This document shows, piece by piece, positions 14,641-14,876 of a stretch of DNA of 14,876 nucleotides. Position numbers and translations under genes: made by a program. The stretch is from Gammaproteobacteria bacterium (lineage in GTDB: Bacteria > Pseudomonadota > Gammaproteobacteria > JAPPPA01), in contig JAPPPA010000125.1 in assembly GCA_028817755.1 (NCBI GenBank), forward strand, positions 1 to 14,876, read 5' to 3'. Each line of letters starts with the position of its first letter. Positions within the stretch are counted from its first letter, which is position 1. Below the pieces are notes generated by a model. The model worked only from the letters and a program-made list of their open reading frames with translations, had not been told where the DNA came from and did no database searches.

Positions 14641-14645
14641 AGGAG
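14641..14645 (+). promoter_or_regulatory. Ribosome binding site for the last (partial) gene
   Basis: AGGAG lies 7 bases before the GTG at 14653. This is the strongest Shine-Dalgarno match in the right half of the window and favours the GTG over the in-frame ATG at 14662. A TACAAT at 14617-14622 may be a -10 box for an independent promoter, without a clear -35. Confidence 0.7.
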
Positions 14646-14652
14646 AAAAGCA

Positions 14653-14876
14653 GTGAAAAAGATGACATTAAAATGGTTCGGGCTAGCGCTGTTGGTGTCG
14701 TTTGTACCATCAGTGATGGCTGCAGACAGCAGATTAATGGCCGAATTCCGTTGGGGTTTTGGTGCTACAACCTCAACGTGGGACGCCACTTTGTTTACCG
14801 CCACGCTAGCGTCGCCTTCTTATTCAGACGGGGTAGGACAGGCCAGTTCGCATAACCCTGATTTTCGATTGAATCT
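14653..14876 (+). CDS. Unrecognised exported protein, N-terminal part (3' end outside window)
   Basis: An open frame starts at a GTG behind a strong AGGAG ribosome site and stays open for 74 codons to the window edge. The first 23-24 residues form a clear signal peptide: basic MKKMTLK, a hydrophobic core GLALLVSFV and a VMAA cleavage region, so the mature part should begin near ADSRL and be periplasmic, outer-membrane or secreted. The visible mature part is rich in aromatic, Ser/Thr, Gly and Ala residues (RWGFGATTSTW, LFTATLASPSYSDGVG) and shows no domain I recognise. The alternation of hydrophobic and small polar residues would suit a beta-rich or outer-membrane protein, but that is a guess. 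It lies 69 bases after rlmD and probably has its own promoter. The true function cannot be told from this fragment. Confidence 0.75.
   Translation, partial: MKKMTLKWFGLALLVSFVPSVMAADSRLMAEFRWGFGATTSTWDATLFTATLASPSYSDGVGQASSHNPDFRLN

Noticed and set aside
14673..14855. An alternative forward open frame of 60 codons in a different phase near the right edge.
   Set aside because: The frame starting at GTG 14653 has a strong ribosome site and a clear signal peptide and stays open to the edge; the alternative has neither.
1..14876. Search for mobile elements, CRISPR arrays, long direct or inverted repeats, and defence or biosynthetic clusters.
   Set aside because: None seen by eye. The window is a compact core-genome region with continuous housekeeping genes, and I cannot support a new multi-gene system in it.

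Overview
This window is a core chromosomal segment from a gammaproteobacterium. It carries a nadB / rpoE–rseA–rseC–mucD block followed by lepA–lepB–DUF4845–rnc–era–recO–pdxJ–acpS–cysM–rlmD. The arrangement is like that of Pseudomonas, Marinobacter, Cellvibrio and other Pseudomonadales/Cellvibrionales/Alteromonadales-type lineages. Base composition looks moderate (about half GC) and even across the window, and I see no mobile element, CRISPR array, rRNA or intact tRNA. The species cannot be named from this alone.

Layout. (1) Positions 1-184 hold the 3' end of a forward gene, probably ygfX/cptA-like, whose stop codon lies inside the 3' end of the convergent nadB gene (160-1797, minus), encoding L-aspartate oxidase. 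(2) The divergent nadB/rpoE spacer (1798-1967) contains a near-perfect extracytoplasmic sigma-E (AlgU/RpoE) promoter firing into rpoE, which implies autoregulation. (3) rpoE and rseA (sigma-E and its membrane anti-sigma factor) form a two-gene unit closed by a strong intrinsic terminator at 3321-3348. (4) rseC, mucD (periplasmic DegP-like protease) and a small glutaredoxin-like protein form a second unit closed by a hairpin at 5679-5702. No rseB/mucB gene lies between rseA and rseC, although that is its usual place. (5) From 5735 a long, tightly packed forward array runs lepA, lepB, a DUF4845 membrane protein, rnc, era, recO, pdxJ, acpS, cysM and rlmD. (6) After rlmD, where relA is often found, the window instead enters the start of an unrecognised exported protein (14653 onward).

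How the genes fit together. The first half is an envelope-stress module: the sigma factor, its membrane-bound inhibitor, a redox-type membrane regulator and a periplasmic chaperone-protease. The second half is housekeeping. It covers ribosome function and maturation (LepA, RNase III, Era, RlmD), protein export (LepB), recombination repair (RecO), PLP synthesis (PdxJ), acyl-carrier activation (AcpS) and PLP-dependent cysteine synthesis (CysM).

I do not see a new multi-gene system here. The points most worth a second look are the missing rseB and the terminator that splits the sigma-E locus, the N-terminal extensions or unusual starts of RpoE and Era, the hairpin just downstream of a possible lepA promoter, the conserved but uncharacterised DUF4845 protein, and the unknown exported protein at the right edge.
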